21,563 nucleotides of DNA, taken from NCBI GenBank assembly GCA_964472565.1, contig CAYYNB010000098.1, forward strand, positions 1 to 21,563, in the 5' to 3' direction. The position numbers and the translations under genes are program-made. A model generated the notes under the pieces. That model ran no database searches and had not been told where the DNA came from. It was given only the letters and a program-made list of their open reading frames with translations. Of this stretch, positions 7,726 to 14,674 are shown one piece after another. This DNA is from DATAMF01 sp964472565. GTDB lineage: Bacteria; Chloroflexota; Anaerolineae; Aggregatilineales; Aggregatilineaceae. Numbering within the stretch: the first letter of the stretch is position 1; the number at the start of each line of letters is the position of its first letter.

Positions 7726-8757
7726 ATGGTCAAACGACTGGTACTCCTGGCACTCTGTGCTGCCCTTCTGCTTCCACATTCAGCCCGCGCGCAAGACGGC
7801 GGCGACCCGATGGTTGATGCGCTGCGTGAAGCGGGCTTGATTACCGATCTCAATCTGAGCCAGACGAATGAGGACATCACCGCGACTCTTAACTGGGCCT
7901 ATGCCGATGTGAATCAATTCCTCTTCGAACTCACGATTGCCGGAACCGAAACTCGCATGATGCCGAGCGTCATGTTAACGGATGCAGCGGGCAACATCTT
8001 CTCGCAGGCCCAGACATATTTCACGTCGGATACATCCGGCGCGCTGGTTGTCAGCCTGGCCTTTTATCCCCAAACCTACAATCTGGATACGGGTGTGGTG
8101 GATACCGAATATTTCCAGACCCAGTACGGCGACTTTCCGCCCCCGACTCTCGACCTATTTCTGAGCCTTCAGATCAGCGAAACCCTTTCCTTCAATTTCG
8201 AGTTTACGGTGGACCTGTTCGGCGCGCTGAAATTTGAGCCGAATATAGTCCAGAGTGCAAACGGCGTGGATATGACGCTGCAAAGTGTGAAGGTCACGCC
8301 CTCCAAAACGGATGCGACTGTCTGCTTTAACCTGCCTACCAATGCCGACTGGCAGCCAGAAGCAAGCCTGGTGCTAGGCGACCAAACCGGGATGCTCGCC
8401 GGTTGGGGAATGACTCAGCGCCCCTCCGTCAATGATGTTGCGCGCTGTTTTAATCTCAGCTTTAATGCCTTCTCCAACGGCCAGCCCGCCACACTGACTC
8501 TGACCGTAGACCGGCTGCGTCTCTCCGAGCCGGAAACCCGCGAATACTGGGAAGCGGTGCGCGATGCGCTGCTGGAATACGGCATCGAAATTGAGGTAGT
8601 CATGGAAGGCGGCGTGTATTACAACCTGCTCAGCCAGCCGGAAGGCATGACCGAGATGGAAGCCGCCACGATTATGCAGCAGGTCCGCCTGGAACAGCGC
8701 GAAACCACGGAAGGCCCCTGGGTTTTCAGCCTCGAATTGAGCCAGCCCGCGCCCTAG
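7726..8757 (+). CDS. Secreted protein of unknown function
   Basis: A 343-residue protein I do not recognise. The N-terminus is a clear Sec signal peptide: positive KR, a Leu/Ala core, then SARA-Q as a likely cleavage site near residue 23. The mature part is rich in beta-prone Thr/Leu/Phe stretches, has few Cys and shows no further membrane segment, so it is probably released or held on the outer face. I chose the ATG at 7726 because the signal peptide starts there and AAGGA lies about 10 bases upstream; the longer in-frame form would add 29 polar residues in front of the signal peptide. The stop is 3 bases before the VanZ-like gene, so the two are very likely cotranscribed. A small GCACC/GGTGC hairpin lies in its leader at 7683-7697. 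Confidence 0.8.
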   Translation: MVKRLVLLALCAALLLPHSARAQDGGDPMVDALREAGLITDLNLSQTNEDITATLNWAYADVNQFLFELTIAGTETRMMPSVMLTDAAGNIFSQAQTYFTSDTSGALVVSLAFYPQTYNLDTGVVDTEYFQTQYGDFPPPTLDLFLSLQISETLSFNFEFTVDLFGALKFEPNIVQSANGVDMTLQSVKVTPSKTDATVCFNLPTNADWQPEASLVLGDQTGMLAGWGMTQRPSVNDVARCFNLSFNAFSNGQPATLTLTVDRLRLSEPETREYWEAVRDALLEYGIEIEVVMEGGVYYNLLSQPEGMTEMEAATIMQQVRLEQRETTEGPWVFSLELSQPAP

Positions 8758-8760
8758 ATC

Positions 8761-9198
8761 ATGTCTGTATCCAAGCGTTTTTCCCTGATCCTGTGGTCGT
8801 GGGGGCCGGTACTGGGGCTGATGTTGATGATGTTTATTTTTTCAGCCCAGCCTAAAACACCGCCGCCTGCCGGAGCCGAGGCCGAAGTCTACTTCTCCGG
8901 CCCGGTGCCCATTTTCCCCGGCGGCTGGGACTTTGTGATCAAAAAAAGCACGCATATTGCAGAATATGGCGTGCTTACCTGGCTGATGCGGCGCGCCCTG
9001 GTGATCAGGGGTATGGATCACCGCGACGCGCTGCTGCTCGCCATTCTGGGTGCGATCAGCTATGGATTTTTAGATGAACTCCACCAATCGGTTATTCCGG
9101 GGAGAAGTTCATCGCTGCGCGATGTTGGATTCGATACGCTGGGCGCGCTGCTCACTATCCCCTTCGAGCGGCTGCGGCAGCATTACGGATTCAGGTAA
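8761..9198 (+). CDS. VanZ-like family membrane protein
   Basis: A 145-residue membrane protein with the VanZ family pattern: a first hydrophobic segment at about 11-28, then K-STHIAEYGVLTWLMRRAL, a second segment LLLAILGAISYGFLDEL, and the signature DELHQSVIPGRSSSLRDVGFDTLGA before the last segment. VanZ was named for weak teicoplanin resistance, but most members are of unknown role in the envelope, so resistance should not be assumed. No clear ribosome site is seen and the ATG is 3 bases after the upstream stop, which suggests translational coupling to the secreted protein gene. Its last 16 bases overlap the end of rex on the other strand. Confidence 0.88.
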   Translation: MSVSKRFSLILWSWGPVLGLMLMMFIFSAQPKTPPPAGAEAEVYFSGPVPIFPGGWDFVIKKSTHIAEYGVLTWLMRRALVIRGMDHRDALLLAILGAISYGFLDELHQSVIPGRSSSLRDVGFDTLGALLTIPFERLRQHYGFR

Positions 9199-9809
9199 AA
9201 CGTCATGTGCTGGAGGTGCGCCACCGGGTCAATATACTGGACCTGCACGCCCTCCGGCACCGCTAAGGTGATCGGTGCATAATTCAGGATCGCCCGCACG
9301 CCACAGCTAACCAACTGGTTGGCGACAGCCTGGGCTGTCTCAAGCGGGACGGCGATCATTGCCATTTTGATTCCCCGCCGCTGAATTTCTTCCGCCATCT
9401 GGCTGGTAGGCAGCACTTTCATTCCGTTGATCTCTTCGCCAATTTTCGATGGATCATCGTCGAAAAGCGCAGCCACTACGAAGCCCCGCGCCGCGAAGCC
9501 TTTGTAATTCGCAACCGCCCGCCCCAAGTCACCGATACCAACCACCGCCATCGGCCATTGACGATCTACCTTGAGAATATGCTGGATCTGCTCGAAGAGG
9601 TAGTTTACATGATAACCCGTGCCCTGCTTGCCAAATTCTCCAAAATGCGACAAATCCTTGCGAATCTGAGCCGAACTGATGCCCAACCGTTCACCTAACT
9701 CATGTGACGAGGTATATTCCCTCCCCTCCTGAATCATCCGGTTCAGCGCGCGCAGGTAGATCGGCAGTCGCCCAATCACAATGTCTGGAATCGTCGGTAC
9801 CTGAGCCAT
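9183..9809 (-). CDS. rex: Redox-sensing transcriptional repressor Rex
   Basis: Rex is a dimeric repressor that senses the NADH/NAD+ ratio and controls fermentation and respiration genes. The 208 residues match the usual length. A winged-helix DNA-binding domain comes first, with the signature IPDIVIGRLPIYLRALNRM and SSHELGERLGISSAQIRKDLSHFGEFGKQGTGY. A Rossmann domain follows with VVGIGDLGRAV as its NAD(H) loop, and the C-terminal helix that swaps between subunits is present. I chose the ATG at 9809 because AAGGAGG lies 10 bases upstream and the N-terminus matches the family; the longer open frame is unrelated sequence. I looked for a Rex operator (TTGTGA/TCACAA halves) in the shared upstream region and saw only single half-like sequences. 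Confidence 0.97.
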   Translation of the reverse strand: MAQVPTIPDIVIGRLPIYLRALNRMIQEGREYTSSHELGERLGISSAQIRKDLSHFGEFGKQGTGYHVNYLFEQIQHILKVDRQWPMAVVGIGDLGRAVANYKGFAARGFVVAALFDDDPSKIGEEINGMKVLPTSQMAEEIQRRGIKMAMIAVPLETAQAVANQLVSCGVRAILNYAPITLAVPEGVQVQYIDPVAHLQHMTFYLNP

Positions 9810-9925
9810 CGGACCGAGGCCTCCTTTTTGGCACAAGGAATGTATAAACGTGAATACTAGAACAATCCTAACACGGTTGTAGCCCAAAAACAAAGGCGTT
9901 TCGCGTGGTCTTTCTCGGCGGCTCC

Positions 9926-9934
9926 TGTTATGAT
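9926..9934 (+). promoter_or_regulatory. Extended -10 element for the amidase gene
   Basis: TGT followed by TATGAT is a good extended -10 (TGn plus 5 of 6). It lies 37 bases before the amidase ATG. No clear -35 is seen, which extended -10 promoters can do without. Confidence 0.4.
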
Positions 9935-9971
9935 TCGGCGCAGGATGATTTGATCCAGGGAGCAAAAACGG

Positions 9972-10787
9972 ATGAGCAAACATCAAACCCTGACTCGGCG
10001 TAACTTTCTGGGCCTGTCCGGTGCGGCGGCGGTCATCGGCGGTATCACCTGCATCGGGGGTGTGTCGGGGTATCTCGCGCTGGACTATCTCACATCGGGC
10101 GATCCGGCCACCCCAGAAGTTCTGACGACTGTCCAGACCAAAGGCCCGGTGTCTGATCCATCGCGTCCGGCCACCCTCAAACAGATTGACCGCCCGCCCA
10201 TCATCCTCCGTGCCGATTGGGGCGCGCTCGAACCTAATCATGAAGCCCAATGGGAACCCGGCTTTTACAGCCTGACCAATTTGGACGGTTGGCGGGAATA
10301 TGAAGGCGATCTGCGTGCGATCTATAACACGGTAGTCGTGCATCATTCCGTGTTATACGAGACCGACGACTACGGCACGATGCGAGAAATCCAGCTTGAA
10401 CACATGTATACGCGCGAATGGGCCGATGTGGGGTATCACTTTGGTGTGGGCAAAACAGGCGTCGTTTTTGAGGGCCGCGATTTGATGGTACGGGGCACGC
10501 ATGTGCAGAGTTACAACTATGGCACAGTGGGCGTGGTGCTGTTTGGCAACTTTGAAGAGGAAAACCCCTCGCAGGAACAAATCGAGTCCGCACGGCGCTT
10601 AATCGATTGGCTGGCGCTGCGCCTGGAACTCACCCATCTGGCAGGGCACCGCGATTTTAACGAAGGGACAGACTGCCCCGGCGACAACCTCTACTACTAC
10701 CTGGAAGCACTGGCCGAATCAGCGGGATTAACGCACAGCACCGACGGTTATACACCGCCGCCCGACGAACCCACTCCCGAATCCTAG
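9972..10787 (+). CDS. Tat-exported N-acetylmuramoyl-L-alanine amidase (PGRP/Amidase_2 fold)
   Basis: Cuts the amide bond between N-acetylmuramic acid and the stem peptide of peptidoglycan, outside the membrane. The N-terminus has a twin-arginine signal, T-R-R-N-F-L-G at residues 8-14, followed by a hydrophobic Ala/Gly/Ile core to about residue 37. The catalytic domain spans about 75-250. The zinc ligands are H124 in VVVHHS, H226 in AGHRDF and C235 in TDCPG, and the Tyr of GYHF is at 155. A Pro-rich tail of about 20 residues ends the protein. AGGGAG upstream supports the ATG. It is a single gene between rex, which diverges from it, and the LPATG protein gene, which converges on it with only 13 bases between. 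Autolysin, wall recycling and defence against other bacteria are all possible roles. Confidence 0.92.
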   Translation: MSKHQTLTRRNFLGLSGAAAVIGGITCIGGVSGYLALDYLTSGDPATPEVLTTVQTKGPVSDPSRPATLKQIDRPPIILRADWGALEPNHEAQWEPGFYSLTNLDGWREYEGDLRAIYNTVVVHHSVLYETDDYGTMREIQLEHMYTREWADVGYHFGVGKTGVVFEGRDLMVRGTHVQSYNYGTVGVVLFGNFEEENPSQEQIESARRLIDWLALRLELTHLAGHRDFNEGTDCPGDNLYYYLEALAESAGLTHSTDGYTPPPDEPTPES

Positions 10788-10800
10788 CAGCTATTTTTAG

Positions 10801-11457
10801 CTACAGCCCGCGAAGCCATTTGGTATCGTGCCCGCGCCACCACACAAACAGCGCCATTAACGCCACCGCACACAGGGCACCCAGCGCAAACAGGTAGACA
10901 CTCGGCTCCCCCTCGCCCGGCAAATCCTGGGGAGGGTAGCCTGTCGCAGGCAGGCTGGTCGGCACGGAAACTTCGGCTAAGGATTGGTGGGTAACAGGGC
11001 CAGCCGGTCCCTGCCCGACCAATGAGGCCTGATTGATGAGGCTGCCATTAGGTGGTGCTTCGATCACGGTGGTATTGATGCGCATCTGAACCGCTTCGCC
11101 AGGGTCTAAAGCGTCTAGTTGAAAGTTGATCGTCTGCCCGTTGATACTGAACACGCCCCGATCGGCTTCCACACTGTTGATTCGCAGTTCTTTAGGGATA
11201 ACATCAGTTACGATCACGCCGGTGCCAGTGGCATCACCTGCGTTACTCACCGTCAATGTCCAGGTCAACGGTTCGCCGGGCAGTCCCAACGCACCGCCGA
11301 CCAGTGTACCCTCATTCGTCAGAACGGGAGCAAACCCGCCATATCGATCCAGGATTGCCGGGTTCGCCGTAACTGTATTAAATGCGCTGGCATGACCAAT
11401 TCCCAGGCAGAGCACTACCAGAATAATCACACCGTAACAGCAATTTTTTAGGCTCAT
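10801..11457 (-). CDS. DUF11-type surface protein with LPATG sorting signal
   Basis: A 218-residue exported protein. A Sec signal peptide is followed by HASA-F as a likely cleavage site near residue 25. Residues about 51-165 form one DUF11-like beta-sandwich (WTLTVSNAGDATGTGVIVTDVIPKEL is diagnostic), a fold common in wall and surface proteins. Then come LPATG at 169-173, a Pro/Gly linker, a transmembrane helix at about 187-206 and a tail with Arg and Lys. This order is the classic sortase substrate layout: sortase would cut between Thr and Gly and fix the protein to the wall. No sortase gene is in the window. I chose the ATG at 11457, which starts just before the signal peptide; an in-frame ATG 7 codons earlier is possible. 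A near-consensus promoter precedes it. Confidence 0.85.
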   Translation of the reverse strand: MSLKNCCYGVIILVVLCLGIGHASAFNTVTANPAILDRYGGFAPVLTNEGTLVGGALGLPGEPLTWTLTVSNAGDATGTGVIVTDVIPKELRINSVEADRGVFSINGQTINFQLDALDPGEAVQMRINTTVIEAPPNGSLINQASLVGQGPAGPVTHQSLAEVSVPTSLPATGYPPQDLPGEGEPSVYLFALGALCAVALMALFVWWRGHDTKWLRGL

Positions 11458-11489
11458 GCATCCCCCGCACGTTAGCACACACCGGGGTC

Positions 11490-11518
11490 ATTATATACCC
11501 TGCCCCGAATCATGTAAA
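11490..11518 (-). promoter_or_regulatory. Strong sigma-70 promoter for the LPATG protein gene
   Basis: On the minus strand TTTACA (11513-11518, 5 of 6) is 17 bases from a perfect TATAAT (11490-11495). It is the best promoter match in the window. Transcription would begin near 11483, about 25 bases before the start codon. Confidence 0.75.
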
Positions 11519-11523
11519 AAATT

Positions 11524-11985
11524 CTATTTGATACGTTTAGACTCCAAAGTCGAATGAACTTCCAGATAATGCAGCCAGGCATAAGGCGTCAGTTTGCCAT
11601 ATTCATTGTGCGGAATCGTCAGGCTGGTGTCGATTTCAATCCCGGCCAGTTGCTCGATCAGAGCAAGGGTATCCTGGCGTGCGGCCTGAAACGCCTCTTG
11701 CAAAGCGGTCCAGTCCAGATCAGCCGCCGGGAGATAATCATCCACTTCATCCTCCAGCAGCGGTTCGCCCAACGCGACGCGCAGCCGCCGCTGGCCCCAG
11801 CGTTCGATTCCAATGATATGTACGAGTTGATCCCGGTTTTCGTCGCTGTCTGCCGCCGCTGCCAGGGCATCCAGAATCGCTTCGCCGCTGGTGGACAACT
11901 GCGCGGCGTGTTCTTCCAGGGTGAGCTTCTGGGCAGGGCGCTCGATCATCAGTCCGGTTACAGCACTGCGTATCCAGTTTTTCAA
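11524..11985 (-). CDS. DinB-like four-helix protein
   Basis: A 153-residue, Trp- and Leu-rich helical protein that fits the DinB/DUF664-like superfamily: a first helix near the N-terminus, LVHIIGIERWGQRRLRVALGE as the second with a conserved His, and PHNEYGKLTPYAWLHYLEVHSTLESKRI at the end, which is the typical last helix with a second and third His. In characterised members three His bind a metal ion; some use bacillithiol or mycothiol, but most are unknown. I chose a TTG start at 11985 because it follows AGGAGAG by 6 bases and gives a normal leader from the -10 at 12032-12037; upstream in-frame ATG codons at 12015 and 12057 lack a ribosome site, and the latter lies upstream of that -10. It is divergent from tyrS. 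Confidence 0.7.
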   Translation of the reverse strand: MKNWIRSAVTGLMIERPAQKLTLEEHAAQLSTSGEAILDALAAAADSDENRDQLVHIIGIERWGQRRLRVALGEPLLEDEVDDYLPAADLDWTALQEAFQAARQDTLALIEQLAGIEIDTSLTIPHNEYGKLTPYAWLHYLEVHSTLESKRIK

Positions 11986-12007
11986 CCTACTCTCTCCTAA
12001 CTCACCG

Positions 12008-12036
12008 CTGACCATCGCGTTTTGCTGTGGTATTAT
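12008..12036 (+). promoter_or_regulatory. Promoter for tyrS
   Basis: CTGACC (12008-12013, 4 of 6) is 17 bases from TATTAT (12031-12036, 5 of 6), with TGG just before it as an extended -10. The leader would be about 48 bases, too short for a T-box riboswitch, and none is seen. Confidence 0.5.
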
Positions 12037-12037
12037 A
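12032..12037 (-). promoter_or_regulatory. -10 box for the DinB-like gene
   Basis: On the minus strand a perfect TATAAT lies about 47 bases before the TTG start. The -35 region is poor (TTGGGT at 12056-12061, 18 bases away). The bases are shared with the tyrS -10 on the other strand. Confidence 0.45.
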
Positions 12038-12090
12038 GCGGCCATTAGCAGCCGCACCCAATTTGCTTGTTCGGAAAGGACAGAGTCTTT

Positions 12091-13314
12091 ATGCCTACCA
12101 TCGATGAACAGGTCGAAATTTTGATGTCGGGCACCGAATACGGTGATCCGCAGACCAAAGAGAACATGCGCCGCGATCTCCGTGAGCGCCTGGTTCTGGC
12201 CGAAAAGCAGGGGCGGCCACTGCGCGTGTATTGCGGCTACGATCCACGCAAGCCCGATTTACACCTGGGCCACACCATCACCATGTACAAACTGCGCCAG
12301 TTCCAGGAATTGGGGCACGATGTCACCTTTCTGATCGGCTCCTACACCAGCATGATCGGTGATCCGTCGGATGTAGACAAAACGCGCACGCAGCTTACGC
12401 TGGATGAAGTGCAGGAAAATGCCCGCACCTACCAGGAACAGGCCTTCAAAATTCTGGACCCGGCGCGCACAACGGTTCATTATAATCACGAGTGGCTTGA
12501 ACTGCTCAGCTTTGGAGATGTGATCAAGCTGGCGCAGAACTTCACCGTGCAGCAGTTCCTCACCCGCGAAAATTTCGCCAGGCGCATGGATGCGGGCGAG
12601 GCGATCTACCTGCATGAAATGTTCTACGCGCTGATGCAGGCTTACGACGCCTACCACCTGCAAGCCGATTGTCAGGTGGGCGGGCAGGACCAGTTGTTTA
12701 ATATTCTTGTCGCCGGGCGCAAATTGCAGCAGTCGCTGGGTGAACTACCCCTGATCGCCATCATCATGGGGGAGAGTCTGCCCGGCACGGACGGCGAAGT
12801 GAAGATGAGCAAGAGTCTGGGCAACCATATCCCGCTGCTCACCTCGCCCGAAGATATGTACGGTAAGGTGATGAGCGTGCCCGACAAGGCGATGCACATT
12901 TACCACAAGCTGCTGTTGAGCTGGAATGACCGCCAGTTGAAAGAACTGGCTGCGCAAATGCAAACCGATCCAATGGGCACCAAGAAAAATCTCGCCTACC
13001 AGATCGTCAAAACTTTCTTCGGTGAAGAAGGCGCAGAACAGGGCGCGCGGCATTTTGCCACCGTCATCCAGGGTGAAGGGCTGCCCGACGAAATGCCTGA
13101 ATACGCGATCAGCGAACCGACTAAGATCGTCGATATTGTGGCGAATGCCGGGCTGACCAGCGGCAAGGGCGACGCCAAGCGCCAGATTCAAGGCGGCGGC
13201 ATACGCAAAAATGGGGATCGGATCGACAGTATCGATGCGGTCGTGAACCTCGACGAACTGCCCGTCGTGATCAAAGTCGGCAAGCGCAAATTCGTGCGCG
13301 TCACCCCGGCCTAG
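12091..13314 (+). CDS. tyrS: Tyrosyl-tRNA synthetase, TyrZ type
   Basis: Attaches tyrosine to tRNA-Tyr. The 407 residues match the family. The class I signature HLGH is at residues 58-61 (in PDLHLGHTI) and KMSKS at 238-242. The tyrosine-binding region QVGGQDQLFNILVGR-like segment is at about 195-210. A C-terminal S4-like RNA-binding domain begins near 345 (GDAKRQIQGGGIRKNG...). The KMSKS form, not KFGKT, and HLGH, not HIGH, place it with the TyrZ-like group, as in the second B. subtilis enzyme. I chose the ATG at 12091: AAGGA lies about 12 bases upstream and the N-terminus MPTIDEQ matches the family, while the longer frame adds only 8 residues. It ends at a strong terminator. Confidence 0.95.
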   Translation: MPTIDEQVEILMSGTEYGDPQTKENMRRDLRERLVLAEKQGRPLRVYCGYDPRKPDLHLGHTITMYKLRQFQELGHDVTFLIGSYTSMIGDPSDVDKTRTQLTLDEVQENARTYQEQAFKILDPARTTVHYNHEWLELLSFGDVIKLAQNFTVQQFLTRENFARRMDAGEAIYLHEMFYALMQAYDAYHLQADCQVGGQDQLFNILVAGRKLQQSLGELPLIAIIMGESLPGTDGEVKMSKSLGNHIPLLTSPEDMYGKVMSVPDKAMHIYHKLLLSWNDRQLKELAAQMQTDPMGTKKNLAYQIVKTFFGEEGAEQGARHFATVIQGEGLPDEMPEYAISEPTKIVDIVANAGLTSGKGDAKRQIQGGGIRKNGDRIDSIDAVVNLDELPVVIKVGKRKFVRVTPA

Positions 13315-13325
13315 TCCATCCAATC

Positions 13326-13364
13326 AATCGCCCCGATTATGCACATAGCCGGGGCGATTTGTTT
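13326..13364 (+). terminator. Strong intrinsic terminator after tyrS
   Basis: A perfect 10-base-pair stem, AATCGCCCCG (13326-13335) with CGGGGCGATT (13350-13359), closes a 14-base loop and is followed by TGTTT. It lies between convergent tyrS and fabH. The symmetric stem could also stop transcripts coming from fabH, though the T-rich tail is on the tyrS side. Confidence 0.8.
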
Positions 13365-13367
13365 AGC

Positions 13368-14624
13368 CTATTCCTTACTCGGTGTTCCAGCGTCGGGCGG
13401 TTCTTCGCCGCGCCGCCGGGTTAACAGCTTTCGCACACCCACGATCCATGTCGAAGGCGAAATCGACATCAACATCAGCCGCCGCCAGCGCCGCACCAAC
13501 GGACGCCGGATGTCCGCCAACACATATTCACCCTGGCGACGACCCCACGTCAGATTACGCGAACTCTTGAAGGGCAGCGCCGACCATTCCAACACCACTG
13601 CTCCCCATGACAACCCACCGCCAAAACCGACCAGCGCGATCAGATCGCCCGCTTTGATCTTCCCTGCCACAGCCGCTTCGGCTAACGCAATCGGGATCGA
13701 GGCGGCGGACGTGTTGCCGTAGCGCTCGACATTACTGATGACCCGATCATCCGGGATTTTCAGCGCTTTGGCGGCATGTTCGATGATCCGCTGGTTCGCC
13801 TGATGCGGGATCACCCAGGTCAATTTATCCGGCGTAAGATTGGCCTGCTGAAGCGCATCTTTGATGCTGTCACCGATTACCCGTGTAGCAAAACGGAACA
13901 CCCCTTTGCCGTCCATATAGATGCGGTGCATCTGGTGTATCCCATCTTGCAGATACGTATCGCGGCTGCTCACAGTAGGCAGGGTCAACAGGTCCCATCC
14001 CGATCCGTCCGAACGCATCACGCTGCTTAGAATCCCACCCGGAACTTCGCTGCCCTGAAGCACTACGGCTCCCGCACCATCTCCGAACAGGATACACGTG
14101 CCGCGATCCGACCAATCCAGCACACGGCTCAATGTCTCCGCGCCGATCACAACCGCCGTTTGGATCGCCCCGGTGCGAATTTTGCTCGCCGCCATATCCA
14201 TAGCAAACACAAAACCCGAACACGCCGCGCTAAGATCGAACGCGCCCGCATTAGTCGCGCCGAGCAGATCCTGCACCACACTGGCTGTAGCCGGGAAGAT
14301 ATGCTCCGGCGTAGATGTCGCTACGATAACCAGATCAATCTCGCTGGGCAGCACGTTCGCCACTTCAAGCGCTTGTTGCGCGGCACGCGTCGCCAGACTG
14401 GTCGTTGTTTCACGCGGCTGCGCAATCCGCCGCTCGCGAATCCCGGTGCGTGACCGGATCCACTCGTCGTTGGTGTCAACAATCGCTTCCAGATCGGCAT
14501 TCGACAATACCTGTGAGGGCACTTCCATGCCCCATCCGATGATATGTGCATACCGCATGGTTCGCGGGCGTGTTCCGCTCAACACACGGCTCGGATTCAA
14601 CCGCCGCGCTGTGGGATCGGTCAT
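13368..14624 (-). CDS. fabH: Beta-ketoacyl-ACP synthase III with a basic C-terminal extension
   Basis: Starts type II fatty acid synthesis by condensing acyl-CoA with malonyl-ACP. The catalytic triad is C135 (SAACSGF), H274 (IPHQANQRI) and N304 (GNTSAAS). The core ends at about residue 347 with LVGFGGGLSWGAVVLEW, as in other FabH proteins. A further 71 residues follow that I cannot place: they hold 16 Arg/Lys against 6 acidic residues, with RRWRRLMLM and a WIVGVRKLL stretch, so they may touch membrane, acyl carrier protein or RNA. An N-terminal extension of 22 residues depends on the start: the ATG at 14624 has AAGGG 6-7 bases upstream, while the ATG at 14558 matches the usual N-terminus but lacks a ribosome site. 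Probably cotranscribed behind fabF, 50 bases away. No acpP, fabD or fabG is nearby. Confidence 0.93.
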   Translation of the reverse strand: MTDPTARRLNPSRVLSGTRPRTMRYAHIIGWGMEVPSQVLSNADLEAIVDTNDEWIRSRTGIRERRIAQPRETTTSLATRAAQQALEVANVLPSEIDLVIVATSTPEHIFPATASVVQDLLGATNAGAFDLSAACSGFVFAMDMAASKIRTGAIQTAVVIGAETLSRVLDWSDRGTCILFGDGAGAVVLQGSEVPGGILSSVMRSDGSGWDLLTLPTVSSRDTYLQDGIHQMHRIYMDGKGVFRFATRVIGDSIKDALQQANLTPDKLTWVIPHQANQRIIEHAAKALKIPDDRVISNVERYGNTSAASIPIALAEAAVAGKIKAGDLIALVGFGGGLSWGAVVLEWSALPFKSSRNLTWGRRQGEYVLADIRRPLVRRWRRLMLMSISPSTWIVGVRKLLTRRRGEEPPDAGTPSKE

Positions 14625-14649
14625 GGCTGGCCCTTTCTAACACCTATAT

Positions 14650-14669
14650 CCCCCCGTTTGACCGGGGGG
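14650..14669. repeat. GC-rich hairpin between fabF and fabH
   Basis: CCCCCCG (14650-14656) and CGGGGGG (14663-14669) form a perfect 7-pair stem with a 6-base loop. On the minus strand it follows the fabF stop and precedes fabH. No T run follows, so it is more likely an mRNA processing or stability element, or a partial attenuator, than a full terminator. Confidence 0.6.
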
Positions 14670-14674
14670 TGAAA

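Noticed and set aside
9810..9971. Possible Rex operator in the rex-amidase gap
   Set aside because: Only single half-like sequences (such as GCACAA) are seen; no facing TTGTGA/TCACAA pair at the usual spacing.
10050..10052. Cys at residue 27 of the amidase as a lipoprotein site
   Set aside because: The preceding residues G-I-T do not fit a lipobox; a Tat signal peptide explains the N-terminus better.
9810..10346. Long N-terminal extension of Rex
   Set aside because: The added residues are unrelated to Rex and run antisense to the amidase gene; a strong ribosome site marks the shorter start.
10788..10800. AGCT-ATTTTT-AGCT as a terminator between the amidase and LPATG genes
   Set aside because: The stem is only four pairs and too weak to support.
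12037..12090. T-box riboswitch ahead of tyrS
   Set aside because: The leader is only about 50 bases and has no antiterminator or specifier-like structure.
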